This document shows positions 34,049 to 43,074 of a stretch of 64,000 bases of DNA, piece by piece. This DNA is from Caulobacterales bacterium (GTDB lineage Bacteria; Pseudomonadota; Alphaproteobacteria; Caulobacterales; Caulobacteraceae). The translations under genes were made by a program, and so were the position numbers. Under the pieces are notes generated by a model that saw only the letters and a program-made list of their open reading frames with translations, did not search any database and was not told the origin of the DNA. The stretch lies in NCBI GenBank assembly GCA_019510435.1, contig JAEKKJ010000006.1, positions 124,001-188,000 of the forward strand. Direction: 5' to 3'. Within the stretch, counting starts at the first letter, position 1. Every line of letters starts with the position of its first letter.

Positions 34049-34266
34049 GAGGTCCAGATCGTCCCGTCAGCGCCTGAGGCCCGATACACCAAACTCAGGC
34101 AAAAAGGGTGAACGGGCTGGACGATACGCCGATCCCGACGTCCCCGAACCGGCCCTCGCCGAAAGGGCGCGTAGATGCTGAGGCGCTCCGGCCTTGTCAA
34201 TCCTGCGACTCATCGCCCCCATCGCGTGCTAGACCCGTCCGCCGCCCGTCCACACTGGGAGGTTTG

Positions 34267-35112
34267 ATGCCGAGGATCGCCGTTATCGGCAGCTGCATTA
34301 GCCGCGACCTGTGGCCAATCCGTGGCGGGAATGCTGCAGCTCTGTTGTACATTTCCCGCACCAGCTTCCCGAGCCTGTTCGCCGCCCCCGTCGAGGGATT
34401 CCAGCCTTCGGAGGGCCTGCCGGGCGACCTGCGCCGTCATGAGCATAACGCCCTCCTGGCCGACCTGCAGAAGACGGCGCTGGCGCGCCTCGTCGCCTAC
34501 CGCCCGACCCACATCATCTTCGACTTCATAGACGAGCGCTTCGACCTCCTCTGCGCCGATTCGACGCTCGTCACCGACAGCGCCGAATTGCACAGGAGCG
34601 GCTATCGGGCGCAGCCCGTGTTCCAGGCTATGCGCTCCATTCCGCGGCTGTCGGGCGGCTGCGAGCGGCTGTGGCTCGAGGGCCTGGGCGAATTCGTCGC
34701 GCTGTTGCGGGCGACGCCCCTGGCGCAGGCGAGCCTGATCCTGCACGCCGCGCGCTGGGCGGAGACCCAGCGGCTTGCGAACGGCCGCCTGGCGCCGCTG
34801 CGCGATGTGGAGCTGCTGGCCGGGCGTCCAGTGGAGATCGCGGACTACAACGCCCTGCTGGCGCGCCAGGACGCCGCCTTCGCCGAGGCGATGCCCGCCT
34901 TCGCGCGGGTCGAGGCGCGGGACCTGCAGGTGGCGGACGCCGCGCACCAATGGGGCCTGAGCCCCTTCCACTACGTGCCGGCCTACTACGCCGAGATCCG
35001 CCGCCGGCTGGAGGCCCTGGGCCTGGAAGGCGCGTTCAGCGCTCCGGAGACGCCGCCGTCGACGCCGAGCTTCGATGCGCGCCCTGACGCGCCCAGTGCT
35101 CCAGCGGCGTGA
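34267..35112 (+). CDS. DUF6270-like protein
   Basis: A 281-aa protein beginning IAVIGSCISRDLWPIR, followed by LLYISRTSFPSLF and THIIFDFIDERFDL, the pattern of the DUF6270 family often found among capsule and glycan genes. The GSC segment near the N-terminus recalls SGNH-type hydrolases or acyltransferases, but no catalytic triad can be asserted. ATG at 34267 follows GGGAGG. Its 3' end overlaps the convergent repeat-protein gene by 77 bp. Cytoplasmic; no signal peptide. Confidence 0.72.
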   Translation: MPRIAVIGSCISRDLWPIRGGNAAALLYISRTSFPSLFAAPVEGFQPSEGLPGDLRRHEHNALLADLQKTALARLVAYRPTHIIFDFIDERFDLLCADSTLVTDSAELHRSGYRAQPVFQAMRSIPRLSGGCERLWLEGLGEFVALLRATPLAQASLILHAARWAETQRLANGRLAPLRDVELLAGRPVEIADYNALLARQDAAFAEAMPAFARVEARDLQVADAAHQWGLSPFHYVPAYYAEIRRRLEALGLEGAFSAPETPPSTPSFDARPDAPSAPAA

Positions 35113-36292
35113 CGCCGGCGCCGACCACGTCCGGGCGCGCGGCCACGAAGGCCAGGGTCGGCAGGCCCGCCTTGGCCTCCAAAAGCCCCCAGGCGCCGCC
35201 GCGCAGATAGTCCGTCAGCGGATCGAGGCCGGGCCCCAGCGCCTCGCCGCGCGCCGCCACATAGGCCGGCAGGTCGAACCACGGGCTGGGGCTGCGGCCC
35301 TCTGCGGCGCCCGCGGTCACGAAGTGGGTCAGGGGCTCGAGCCCCGCCTCCGCGACGTGCGGGTTCTCGGCCAGGTACCAGGCCGGGTCGAACAGCGGAT
35401 GCGGCGACAGGCCCTGGCGCCAGCCTACGGTGAGGTAGTGGACGAACGCCGCGCCCCGCAGCGCCCCGCCGGCCTCGGCCCCGTACCAGGCGGGCTCGAA
35501 CAGCGGATGCGGGGACAGGCCCTGGGCAGCGCCGGCCCTCAGATAGTGGGTCAGCGCGTCCTCGCCGGGCGCGAGGGCCGCCCCCTGCGCCAGGTAATGG
35601 CCGAGGTCGAACAGCGGGTGCGGCGCGCTCCCGGCCGCAGCGCCGGCCCGGACATAGTGCTCGAGCGGCGTGAGGCCGGTGGCCGCCAGGGCGTGGGCGT
35701 GCTGGGCCTGGTAGAACCCCGGATCGAACAGCGGGTGCGGCGCGCGCAGCTCGCGGGCGCCGGCAAGCAGGTAGTGGACGAGCGGCGGCAGGCCGGCCGT
35801 CGCCACGTCGGGATAGGTCGCCAGGTACCAGGTCTGGTCCAGCAGCGCGGCCGGCTGCGCCGTCGGGTCGGCGCCGCGCCGGACATAGGTGGCGATGGCT
35901 TCCGGCCCACCCTCGCGCCAGACCCCGCTGCGGGCGATGACCTGCGCCTGGCCCGCGGGTCCCAGCCGCGACAGCAGCCGGTCCAGCGCCCGGCTCGGCC
36001 GGTTGTGGCGGCGCAGCGGCTGCGGCCGCAGCCCCGCGCCATAGGCCTCCAGCGCCCGCTCGCGCAGCCGTGCTTCCAAGGCGGACCGGGCGGCCAGCGA
36101 TTGGCACAGCGCCTCGGCGAGTTCAGCCCGGGTCAGCGCCTCGCGGGCCTGGGCCTTCTGGATGGCCTGCAGGGCGCCGTCGCGCTGGGCGGAGAGTCGG
36201 CGCACCTTGGCGGCCACCGCCCGCGCCTTCTCGAGCAGCGCCGCATCGGTGGCGGGAGGGGCTTGCGAGACCGGCGGCGCCGCCGGGCTCAC
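35036..36292 (-). CDS. NPDVA-type repeat protein with N-terminal coiled coil
   Basis: A 418-aa protein. Residues about 15-100 are helical and charged (ALLEKARAVAAKVRRLSAQR). The rest is a series of about seven 45-residue units built on HPLFDPAWYLAENPHVAEAG followed by LxPLxHYxxxGxxEGxxP. The same unit occurs once or twice at the N-terminus of the two glycosyltransferases upstream in this operon. GTG start at 36292 overlaps the previous stop. No catalytic domain is visible, so it may be a binding or scaffold protein for the glycan machinery. Its 3' end overlaps the convergent gene by 77 bp. Confidence 0.78.
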   Translation of the reverse strand: MSPAAPPVSQAPPATDAALLEKARAVAAKVRRLSAQRDGALQAIQKAQAREALTRAELAEALCQSLAARSALEARLRERALEAYGAGLRPQPLRRHNRPSRALDRLLSRLGPAGQAQVIARSGVWREGGPEAIATYVRRGADPTAQPAALLDQTWYLATYPDVATAGLPPLVHYLLAGARELRAPHPLFDPGFYQAQHAHALAATGLTPLEHYVRAGAAAGSAPHPLFDLGHYLAQGAALAPGEDALTHYLRAGAAQGLSPHPLFEPAWYGAEAGGALRGAAFVHYLTVGWRQGLSPHPLFDPAWYLAENPHVAEAGLEPLTHFVTAGAAEGRSPSPWFDLPAYVAARGEALGPGLDPLTDYLRGGAWGLLEAKAGLPTLAFVAARPDVVGAGVTPLEHWARQGAHRSSASTAASPER

Positions 36293-37314
36293 GCGCCTTC
36301 GTGTTCGAGCCATTCTTGGAAGCTGCCGCGCCCGGAGGCGAAGGGGTTGGGGAAGGCCTGCTGCAGGTCGATGCGCTCCCGATAGAGCACCCGCTGCGGC
36401 TTGGCGATGGGCTGGCCATCCTCGTAGGTCCCGTAGGCCCACCAGCGCTCCGGGATGGCCGGATCGGTGGCGGCGGCGACCTGGCGCTTGTACCAGCTCC
36501 AGATCTCGTAGACCGGGAAGTTCCGGCCGGCGTAGCGCTTGGTCATGGTGTCGCCCAGCGGGCCCAGCTTGGTGAAGTGCCAGAACCGCAGCGGCGCGCC
36601 GTTGACCGTGATCGCGCCGTCCTTGCCGATCGCGACCTTGCGGGTCGAGAGGTTCCAGCTGGCCACGTTGTAGCCCGGGTCGCGGATCACCTTGACCCGG
36701 TCGAACAGGGCCGGGACGTGGTCGCACCAGCGCTGGTCGACGAAGAGGCCGTTCGGCATGTCGTCGTAGCAGTAGCTGAGCAGGCGGTCGTTCCACCACT
36801 TGGCGAACCGCGCGCCTTCGCCGCTCGTGCGGATGGCCACGAAGCCCAGGTTGAAGATGCCGGTGCGCGAGGCCGAGAGGTCGTTGTCGCGGATCGCGGC
36901 GTCATCGTCGTTCGGGTCGATCAGGTGCGGGGTGAGCAGGACCTCGTCGGTCTCCAGCCACTGCGCCAGGGGCTCCAGGCTGCCCAGGGCGGCAGTGTCG
37001 GGATCCATGTAGATCACCGCGTCGAAGCCCCAGCCGCAGGCCTGGTGTATGAAGGGGCCCTTCACCGCAGTGCAGACCTCGACCACATCGTGCTTGAAGA
37101 GCCAGCTCTCGAAGTTCGGGATGCCCAGGTCGCTGGCCCAGACCAGCCGGTCGAACGGCTCCTGCGCCGGGTCGAACGCGAACCCCTCCGGCGGCTGGTC
37201 GGTGATCAGGGCCGCCAGCTCCCAGTCCGGATGCAGCCGGCGCAGGGTCTGGAAGAGCACCCGCGCCCGGTTCAGGTACGAGAACGTGAAGCTGGAATAA
37301 CAGAGGATCTTCAT
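36289..37314 (-). CDS. Glycosyltransferase, GT8/GT-A-like
   Basis: A 341-aa protein with a GT-A type layout: MKILCYSSFTFSYLNRARVL at the N-terminus, a DxD-like metal motif in FDAVIYMDPDTAALG, and a second acidic region FVDQRWCDHVPALFDRVKVI followed by a terminal RFWHFTKLGP, where the His is the usual third metal ligand. It would transfer a sugar onto the surface glycan from the cytoplasmic side. Start ATG at 37314 overlaps the upstream glycosyltransferase by 4 bp; third of four genes in the operon. Confidence 0.83.
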   Translation of the reverse strand: MKILCYSSFTFSYLNRARVLFQTLRRLHPDWELAALITDQPPEGFAFDPAQEPFDRLVWASDLGIPNFESWLFKHDVVEVCTAVKGPFIHQACGWGFDAVIYMDPDTAALGSLEPLAQWLETDEVLLTPHLIDPNDDDAAIRDNDLSASRTGIFNLGFVAIRTSGEGARFAKWWNDRLLSYCYDDMPNGLFVDQRWCDHVPALFDRVKVIRDPGYNVASWNLSTRKVAIGKDGAITVNGAPLRFWHFTKLGPLGDTMTKRYAGRNFPVYEIWSWYKRQVAAATDPAIPERWWAYGTYEDGQPIAKPQRVLYRERIDLQQAFPNPFASGRGSFQEWLEHEGA

Positions 37315-38933
37315 GGCTTTGCGGCGGGCGGCAGGTCGAGGGTGACCGCGCTGTAGGCGAGGTCGTAGCGGATCGGGCGGCGCTTGGCGCGGGAAAGCTC
37401 CAGGATCGCGCCGCTGGCGAAGGCGTCGGCCAGGGCGTCCTCGTCCGCCAGCACCGCGCCGCGATCCTGCTCCGTCACGAAGGCCGCCACATTGCCGCTG
37501 TCCGGCCCGGTAATCACCGCGCAGCCCGCCGCCACGGCTTCGTAGGCCACGAACGAGAAGGTCTCGCGGCACAGCGGCCAGACCAGCACGGCGTCGATCT
37601 CGGCCGCCGCCAGCGCCTCGGCCATGGTCGGGCCGCCCGCCTCGCCGCCGACCCGCTCGAAGGCCACCGGCAGGGCGGAATCGCGGCGCAGGCCGAAGTG
37701 GCGGAACTCGTAGCGCGCATCGAAGGCGAACCGGCCCGCAAGGGCGCGGAAGATCGGCCAGCCCTTATGGGCCACCGGCAGGCCGGCATAGGCGATGCGG
37801 AAGGGCCGGTCCGCGGCCGGGGCCGGGGCCGCCTCGGGCCGCGCCGCCAAGATGGCGTGCGGCAGCACCACGGTCCGCGCCGCTGGCAGGTCGGAGGCGC
37901 GGCGCCAGAGGTCGAGGGTGCTCTGCGACGGCGCGGCCACGGTCAGCTCCAGGCGCTCGAACAGGCGCCCATGGGCGGCCAGGTGCCGCGCGCGCCCGGG
38001 GCCGTAGACGCACACCTGACAGGCGGCGCTGCCCGGCGGCGGCGCGCCGCAGTCCTCCACATCGTCGCGCAGCAGGTGGAAGCCGGCGCAGAGGCTGGCG
38101 AAGTCGTGCAGCCAGAAGACGCCCGCCCGAAGCCCCGCCGCCGCCAGAATGTTGGCGGTCTCGTCGGGCTCGTGGCCCAGGAGGCTATGGATGGCGAAGC
38201 TGCGCCCCCCGCCGTCGCCGCCGCAGGCCGCGCCCAGCGCCGCGATCACCGTCGCCGGTGCGAAGACGCCCGCCGGCGCCCCGTTCCAGACCACGCCCAG
38301 CTCGCCCGGCTCAGCCGCCGTCCGCACTACCGGCCAGGGCTTGGCCGGGTGCAGGTGCAGGTGGTCGCGGCCCAGCTCGGCCAGTCGCTGGGCCTCGCGG
38401 CGCAGCGAGGCCTGCAGGCCGCCCATGTGGTGGGTGAAGTCGTCGTGACTGAAGGTGACGTGCAGCCGGCGCAGGCCGTCGCGCGAGCGTCCCAGGGCCG
38501 CGGCGAGCTCGGCCTGCGACCCCAACGCCATGGTCCCGCGCGTGGCGCGGGCGATGCGCTCGTCCAGCGGGACCAGGCCCTCGATCACCTCATAGCGGAA
38601 GCCCAGCGGATGCTCCGGCGGGACGACCTTGGGCCGGCCGTTGGTCAGGTAGTGCACGAACGGGTTGAGACCCGCGGCGACCACCTCGGGGAACGCGGCG
38701 CAATAGGCCTCGATCGAGAAGTCGGGCGCAGGATCGCGGCCCTCGCGCCACCCGAAGAGCATGAAGTGCTCCAGCGGCTCCGCGCCGGCCTCGGCCACGT
38801 CGGGATTTTGCTCGAGATAGAAGGCCGCGTCGAAGGCGCGCGCGGCGATGGCGTGATCCGGATGCAGCTGCGGCGTCGGCGGCGCGGGCGGACGACCGAA
38901 CCGGGCCGCGGCTTGGGCGATCAGCCGTTTCAC
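37311..38933 (-). CDS. Glycosyltransferase with one N-terminal NPDVA-type repeat region
   Basis: A 540-aa protein. Residues about 30-110 contain two repeat units (FDAAFYLEQNPDVAEAGAEP ... FMLFGWREGRDP; FPEVVAAGLNPFVHYLTNGR). After that comes HVTFSHDDFTHHMGGLQASL, a cysteine cluster (CGAPPPGSAACQVCVYGPGR), and a GT-B like C-terminal part (RIAYAGLPVAHKGWPIFRAL ... WPLCRETFSFVAYEAVAAG ... ITGPDSGNVAAF), typical of GT4 enzymes. Paralogue of the gene just upstream. GTG start at 38933. Confidence 0.85.
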   Translation of the reverse strand: MKRLIAQAAARFGRPPAPPTPQLHPDHAIAARAFDAAFYLEQNPDVAEAGAEPLEHFMLFGWREGRDPAPDFSIEAYCAAFPEVVAAGLNPFVHYLTNGRPKVVPPEHPLGFRYEVIEGLVPLDERIARATRGTMALGSQAELAAALGRSRDGLRRLHVTFSHDDFTHHMGGLQASLRREAQRLAELGRDHLHLHPAKPWPVVRTAAEPGELGVVWNGAPAGVFAPATVIAALGAACGGDGGGRSFAIHSLLGHEPDETANILAAAGLRAGVFWLHDFASLCAGFHLLRDDVEDCGAPPPGSAACQVCVYGPGRARHLAAHGRLFERLELTVAAPSQSTLDLWRRASDLPAARTVVLPHAILAARPEAAPAPAADRPFRIAYAGLPVAHKGWPIFRALAGRFAFDARYEFRHFGLRRDSALPVAFERVGGEAGGPTMAEALAAAEIDAVLVWPLCRETFSFVAYEAVAAGCAVITGPDSGNVAAFVTEQDRGAVLADEDALADAFASGAILELSRAKRRPIRYDLAYSAVTLDLPPAAKP

Positions 38934-40900
38934 GCGCCCGCCTCCGCCACGACGTCGGCGGTCATGCGGCTGTAGCGCAGGTCGCAGAGCCGGGGCCGGC
39001 GCTTCGCCCGCGACAGGGCCAGGATCTCCCCGCTCTCGAACGCCGCAAACAGCGCCGCCTCGTCGGCCAGCACCAGGCCGCGGCCGGCCTCTGCGGCGAA
39101 GGCGGCGACATTGCCGCTGTCCGGCCAGGTGATCACCGCCGCGCCGGCCGCGGCGGCCTCGTAGGCGGTGAAGGAGAAGGTCTCGCGGCACAGCGGCCAG
39201 ACCAGGGCCGCGTCGGGCGCCAGAGCCTCCAGCGCCGCCTGCATGGCCAACGGCTCAGCCTCGGTCACCACCACGGTCTGGAAGCGGGCCGGGGCGGCCG
39301 GGTCGCTGCGTCCGCCCAGGTGGTGGAATTCATAGCGCGGGTCGCCGGCGAAGCGCTGGGCCAGCTCGCGGAACACCGGCCATCCCTTGAGCGGCGCGGG
39401 CATGCCGGCGAACACCACCCGGAACGGCCCCTCGCCGGCTGCCTTGAGCCCGCCCCGTCGCGGCGCGAGCGTGGCATGCGGCAGCACGACGGCGTCCCGC
39501 GCCGCCAGGTCCGTGCGCGCGCGCCAGAAGGCCAGGGTCGCCTCCGCGGGCGAGATCACCGTCAGGGACAGGCGCTCGAACAGCCGCCGGTGCGCCTCGG
39601 TATGCCTGGCCCGGTGCGGGCCATAGGCGCAGACGCCGCAGGCGGGGCTGTCCGCCGCCGGCGCCCCGCAGTCGGCCACGTCGTTGCGCAGCAGGTGCAC
39701 GCCCACGCAGAGGCTCGCGAAGTCATGCAGCCAGAAGAAGCCTTCGCGCAGGCCCGCCGCGTCCAGCAGGTCGGCGGTCTCGTCCGGATCGTGGCCCAGG
39801 AGGCTGTGGATGGCGAAGGAGCGCCGGGCGGGCGCGCGGGTCGCGTCGGCCAGGCCCGCGCGCACAGTCGCCGCCTCGAACACCCCCACCGGCTGGCCGT
39901 TCAGCATGACGCCCAGTGGTCCCGGCTCGCCGGCGGTGCGCACCGCCGACCATGGCGCCGCGGGATGCAGGTGCAGGTGGGCCACCCCACGTTCGCGGAA
40001 CGCCGCCCCCTCGCGCCGCACGCACAGCTGCAGGCCGCCGGAATGGGCGATGTAGTCGTCGTGGCTGAAGGTGATGTGCAGGTCGCCCAGCTGGCCCAGG
40101 CGCTCCGTCAGCCTCGCGGCGGGGGTCGCGACCAGGCGCGCCGAGGCCGCGGCCGACTGGGCGATCCGCTCGCCCACCGGCGTCAGCCGCGCGATGACGT
40201 CGTAACGGAATCCCAGGTCGTGCCGGGCCTGGCGCCCCTCGGCCCGGCCCGCCACCAGATAGTGGGCGAAGGGGTTGAGGCCGCTCTTGGCCACGTCGGG
40301 ATAGGTTTCCAGGTAGTCGTGGACCGAGAAGGCGGCGCAGGGGTCGCGGCCCTCGCGCCAGCCGGTGACCAGGAAATGCTCCAGCGGGTCCATGCCGGCC
40401 GCCGCCACGTCCGGATTGTGCGCGAGATAGAAGGCCGCGTCGAAGGCGGTCGAGACGGCCGCGCGGGCCTCGTCCAGCGAGATGGCAGGGGCCGCCGTGG
40501 GCGCAGGAGCGGCTCCGGCCGCCTCGGGCCGGCGTCGCGGCTCCAGCCCCGCAGGGGTCCAGGGCGGCGCCCAGCCGACCTGCTCCAGATAGCGCAGGGC
40601 GTGCGGCGAGCCGGCGATGTCGCGTCCCTCGCGCCGACCGACGGTGAGGAAATGGTGCAGCGGCTCGGCGTCGCGCGCGGCCACGTCCGGATTGTCCGCC
40701 AGGTACGCCGCCACCGAGAACCACGCCGCCGGATCGCGCGCCTCGCGCCAGCCCTGGACGCGATAGTGCCAGAGCGCGTCCATCTCCGGCGGGATGTCGG
40801 TGTAGACCGCGCGGTAGAAGTCCGGATCGAACGCCACGGCCAGGGTGCGGTGGATCTCTTCGGCGGTGGGCGCGGGGTCAGCGTGGGCCGTGGCGGCCAT
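38930..40900 (-). CDS. Glycosyltransferase with duplicated N-terminal NPDVA-type repeats
   Basis: A 656-aa protein and first gene of the four-gene operon. It carries two repeat blocks (about residues 20-105, WFSVAAYLADNPDVAARDAE; and 145-225, DAAFYLAHNPDVAAAGMDPL, FLVTGWREGRDP), then the same core as its 540-aa paralogue: HITFSHDDYIAHSGGLQL, SFAIHSLLGHDPDETADLLD, CGAPAADSPACGVCAYGP and a GT-B C-terminus (VFAGMPAPLKGWPVFREL, ITWPDSGNVAAFAAE). Start ATG at 40900, 105 bp from the divergent sulfotransferase. The additional repeat block distinguishes it from the next gene. Confidence 0.85.
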   Translation of the reverse strand: MAATAHADPAPTAEEIHRTLAVAFDPDFYRAVYTDIPPEMDALWHYRVQGWREARDPAAWFSVAAYLADNPDVAARDAEPLHHFLTVGRREGRDIAGSPHALRYLEQVGWAPPWTPAGLEPRRRPEAAGAAPAPTAAPAISLDEARAAVSTAFDAAFYLAHNPDVAAAGMDPLEHFLVTGWREGRDPCAAFSVHDYLETYPDVAKSGLNPFAHYLVAGRAEGRQARHDLGFRYDVIARLTPVGERIAQSAAASARLVATPAARLTERLGQLGDLHITFSHDDYIAHSGGLQLCVRREGAAFRERGVAHLHLHPAAPWSAVRTAGEPGPLGVMLNGQPVGVFEAATVRAGLADATRAPARRSFAIHSLLGHDPDETADLLDAAGLREGFFWLHDFASLCVGVHLLRNDVADCGAPAADSPACGVCAYGPHRARHTEAHRRLFERLSLTVISPAEATLAFWRARTDLAARDAVVLPHATLAPRRGGLKAAGEGPFRVVFAGMPAPLKGWPVFRELAQRFAGDPRYEFHHLGGRSDPAAPARFQTVVVTEAEPLAMQAALEALAPDAALVWPLCRETFSFTAYEAAAAGAAVITWPDSGNVAAFAAEAGRGLVLADEAALFAAFESGEILALSRAKRRPRLCDLRYSRMTADVVAEAGA

Positions 40901-41005
40901 CGAGGGTCCGGAGCTTGCAACAGGCGGCGCGGCTGGTGTGCAACAGTTGGCGGGGCCGATCAACCGCTTGCGGCGAGGCGCCGCGACCCGTAACTCCCAG
41001 GCAGG

Positions 41006-42169
41006 ATGAGCGTCGAACCCCAGACCAGATCCAAGGCTGCCCGGCCCAGGCCCGCAGGCGCCAAGGCCGCCGGCCCGCGCACGGCCTACCTGGTGCTGGG
41101 CATGCACCGGTCCGGGACCTCGGCGGTGACCCAGCTGCTGGCCCTGGCCGGCGCCTCGCTGCCGGCCAACGTCATGCCGGGCGACGAGCACAATGCGAAG
41201 GGCTACTTCGAGCCCTGGAAGATCGCGATCTTCAACGACGAGCGGCTGCGCGCCGCCGGCTCGGCCTGGGACGACATCTTCGCCTATCCGTTCCGCCCCC
41301 TGCCGGACGCCGAGGAGGCGCTTTGGCTGACGCGGGCGGGCCAGCTGTTCGACGCCGAGTTCCGGCGCGGGGCGTGGCCCCTGATGAAGGACCCCCGCGC
41401 CACGGTGCTGCTGCCCCTCTGGCGCCAGGTGCTGGCGGCGCGCGACATCTCCGCCCGCTGCGTGATCCCGGTGCGCCACCCGCTGGCCGTGGCCGGCTCG
41501 CTGGCCCGCCGCGACGGCTTCTCACCCCAGAAATCGGTGCTGATCTGGAGCGCCTATATGCTGGCCGCGGAGGCCTATGCCCGCGACCTGCCCTGCGCCG
41601 TGGTGGGCTACGACGCCCTGCTGGCCGACTGGCGGGCCGAGGTGGCGCGGATCGAGGCCGCCCACGGCGCGGCCCTGCCGAAGCTGACGCCGGCCGCCGC
41701 CAAGAAGATCGACGCCTTCCTGACGCCCGACCTGCGCCACAACGCCGGCGCCGGCGCCCTGGCCGAGCTGGGCTGGACCGGCGCCATCGCCCAGCAGGTG
41801 CTCGACTGGTTCGAGGCCCGCGCGGCCGGTGGCATGCCTGACCGCGCGCCGCTGGAGGCGGCCGCGCAGGAGTTGGCGCGACGGCAGGCGGACATCGGCC
41901 CGCTGGTGCCCTCGGCCGCCCTTGCCGCCACCCGGGCCGACCTGGTCGACGCCCGCGACCGGCTGGCGGCGGCCGAGGCGTTCCAGTCCGAACTGCGGGC
42001 GGAGATGGAGCACCAGCGCCAGGTGCTGGAGGCGGGCTGGCGCGAGGCCCAGGCGCAGGCCACCGAGAACTTCGCGCGTATGGAGCAGGCCCAGGTCCGG
42101 CTCGGCCAGACCGAGGCGCTGCTCGACGCGGTGAACACCGAACTCGACGCCGCCCTCGCCGAGCCGTAG
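41006..42169 (+). CDS. Sulfotransferase-like protein with C-terminal coiled coil
   Basis: A 387-aa protein. Residues about 27-215 form a P-loop sulfotransferase-type domain: AYLVLGMHRSGTSAVTQLLA (5'-PSB loop), MKDPRATVLLPLW and RCVIPVRHPLAVAGSLARRD (3'-phosphate loop). Residues about 300-387 are a charged coiled coil (FQSELRAEMEHQRQVLEAGW). In Alphaproteobacteria such proteins lie in glycan loci. It is divergent from the four-gene glycosyltransferase operon, so it is probably the second sulfation enzyme of this island. Confidence 0.83.
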   Translation: MSVEPQTRSKAARPRPAGAKAAGPRTAYLVLGMHRSGTSAVTQLLALAGASLPANVMPGDEHNAKGYFEPWKIAIFNDERLRAAGSAWDDIFAYPFRPLPDAEEALWLTRAGQLFDAEFRRGAWPLMKDPRATVLLPLWRQVLAARDISARCVIPVRHPLAVAGSLARRDGFSPQKSVLIWSAYMLAAEAYARDLPCAVVGYDALLADWRAEVARIEAAHGAALPKLTPAAAKKIDAFLTPDLRHNAGAGALAELGWTGAIAQQVLDWFEARAAGGMPDRAPLEAAAQELARRQADIGPLVPSAALAATRADLVDARDRLAAAEAFQSELRAEMEHQRQVLEAGWREAQAQATENFARMEQAQVRLGQTEALLDAVNTELDAALAEP

Positions 42170-42186
42170 CGGCTGGGCGCGGCCGG

Positions 42187-42633
42187 CTATTGCTGTTGGC
42201 CGGCCACCCGCTCCAGGCCCCCCAGGATCCGCGGCCAGCCGCCGCCCATGCCCTGCCGACCGGCCTCGTCCTGCGGCCGGAAGCCGGTGTGCTCCATCCG
42301 CACCAGGACGCCGCCCTCGACCGGCGTGAGGGTCCAGGTGACCACCGACTTCAGCCCGCCCTCGGCCTCCTCGCCCGAGGCGTTCCAGGAATAGGCCAGC
42401 CGCTGCTCGGGCACGACCTCCAGCACTTCGCTGTCGGTGGTCCCGTTCCACATGCCGGGGATGGGCGTGGCGTGGAAGTGGAAGCGGTGGCCCACCACCG
42501 GCTGGAAGTCGTTGCGCATCAGCCATTCGGCGATCAGCGCCGACTGGGTCAGCGCCCGCCAGATCTTGGCCGGCGCGTGCGGCATGACCCGCTCCACGAC
42601 GATGCTCTTGGTTTCAGGGGCCAGGGTGGTCAT
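42187..42633 (-). CDS. SRPBCC/AHSA1-domain protein
   Basis: A 148-aa START-like helix-grip fold protein (ERVMPHAPAKIWRALTQSAL, MRNDFQPVVGHRFHFHATPI, YSWNASGEEAEGGLKSVVTW, GVLVRMEHTGF), a family that binds small hydrophobic ligands. It follows an ArsR-type regulator gene by 35 bp on the same strand, a very common pairing in which the two are cotranscribed. Ligand and target are unknown. Confidence 0.9.
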   Translation of the reverse strand: MTTLAPETKSIVVERVMPHAPAKIWRALTQSALIAEWLMRNDFQPVVGHRFHFHATPIPGMWNGTTDSEVLEVVPEQRLAYSWNASGEEAEGGLKSVVTWTLTPVEGGVLVRMEHTGFRPQDEAGRQGMGGGWPRILGGLERVAGQQQ

Positions 42634-42668
42634 GGGCGCATCTCCGAAAAGGCGGCGCGGCGCGCGGC

Positions 42669-42986
42669 CTATTGGTCCATCCGGTTGAGGAGGTCTTCGA
42701 GGGCGTCGAACCGGGCCGCCCAGAAGCGGCCGTAGAGGGCCATCCAGTCGACCAGGGGCCGCAGCCCCTCCGGGTTCGCGCGGTATAGGACGGTGCGCCC
42801 ATGGCGGGTCTCACCCACCAGGTTCGCAAGGCGCAGCGCCTTCAGGTGCTGGGAGACCGCCGGCTGCGAGACGCCCGCTCCCGCGGTCAGGGCGCTGACC
42901 GACAGCTCACCCTCCCGCGCCAGGCGCTCGAACAGCCCACGGCGGGTGCCGTCGGCCAGGGTGCGGAAGACGTCCTCGGGCTCCAT
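42669..42986 (-). CDS. ArsR/SmtB family transcriptional regulator
   Basis: A 105-aa winged-helix repressor: FRTLADGTRRGLFERLA and the recognition helix ALTAGAGVSQPAVSQHLKAL with the wing GETRHGRTVLYRAN. No cysteine cluster for metal sensing, so it belongs to the non-metal branch that accompanies AHSA1 proteins. First gene of a two-gene operon. An ATAAG-N6-CTTAT palindrome 10 bp upstream of its start is the likely operator. Confidence 0.92.
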   Translation of the reverse strand: MEPEDVFRTLADGTRRGLFERLAREGELSVSALTAGAGVSQPAVSQHLKALRLANLVGETRHGRTVLYRANPEGLRPLVDWMALYGRFWAARFDALEDLLNRMDQ

Positions 42987-42995
42987 GGCAATTAC

Positions 42996-43011
42996 ATAAG
43001 CAATGACTTAT
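42996..43011. promoter_or_regulatory. ATAAG-N6-CTTAT palindrome, probable ArsR-type operator
   Basis: A perfect 5-bp inverted repeat in a locally AT-rich patch immediately upstream of the ArsR-family gene. ArsR-family operators are usually imperfect AT-rich palindromes of this kind, so autoregulation is likely. Confidence 0.55.
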
Positions 43012-43074
43012 TTATCCGTCAAGTCCGTGGGATCAGATTGACTTCCGCTGGGGCCGGCGGCGCTTGCTCGGGCC

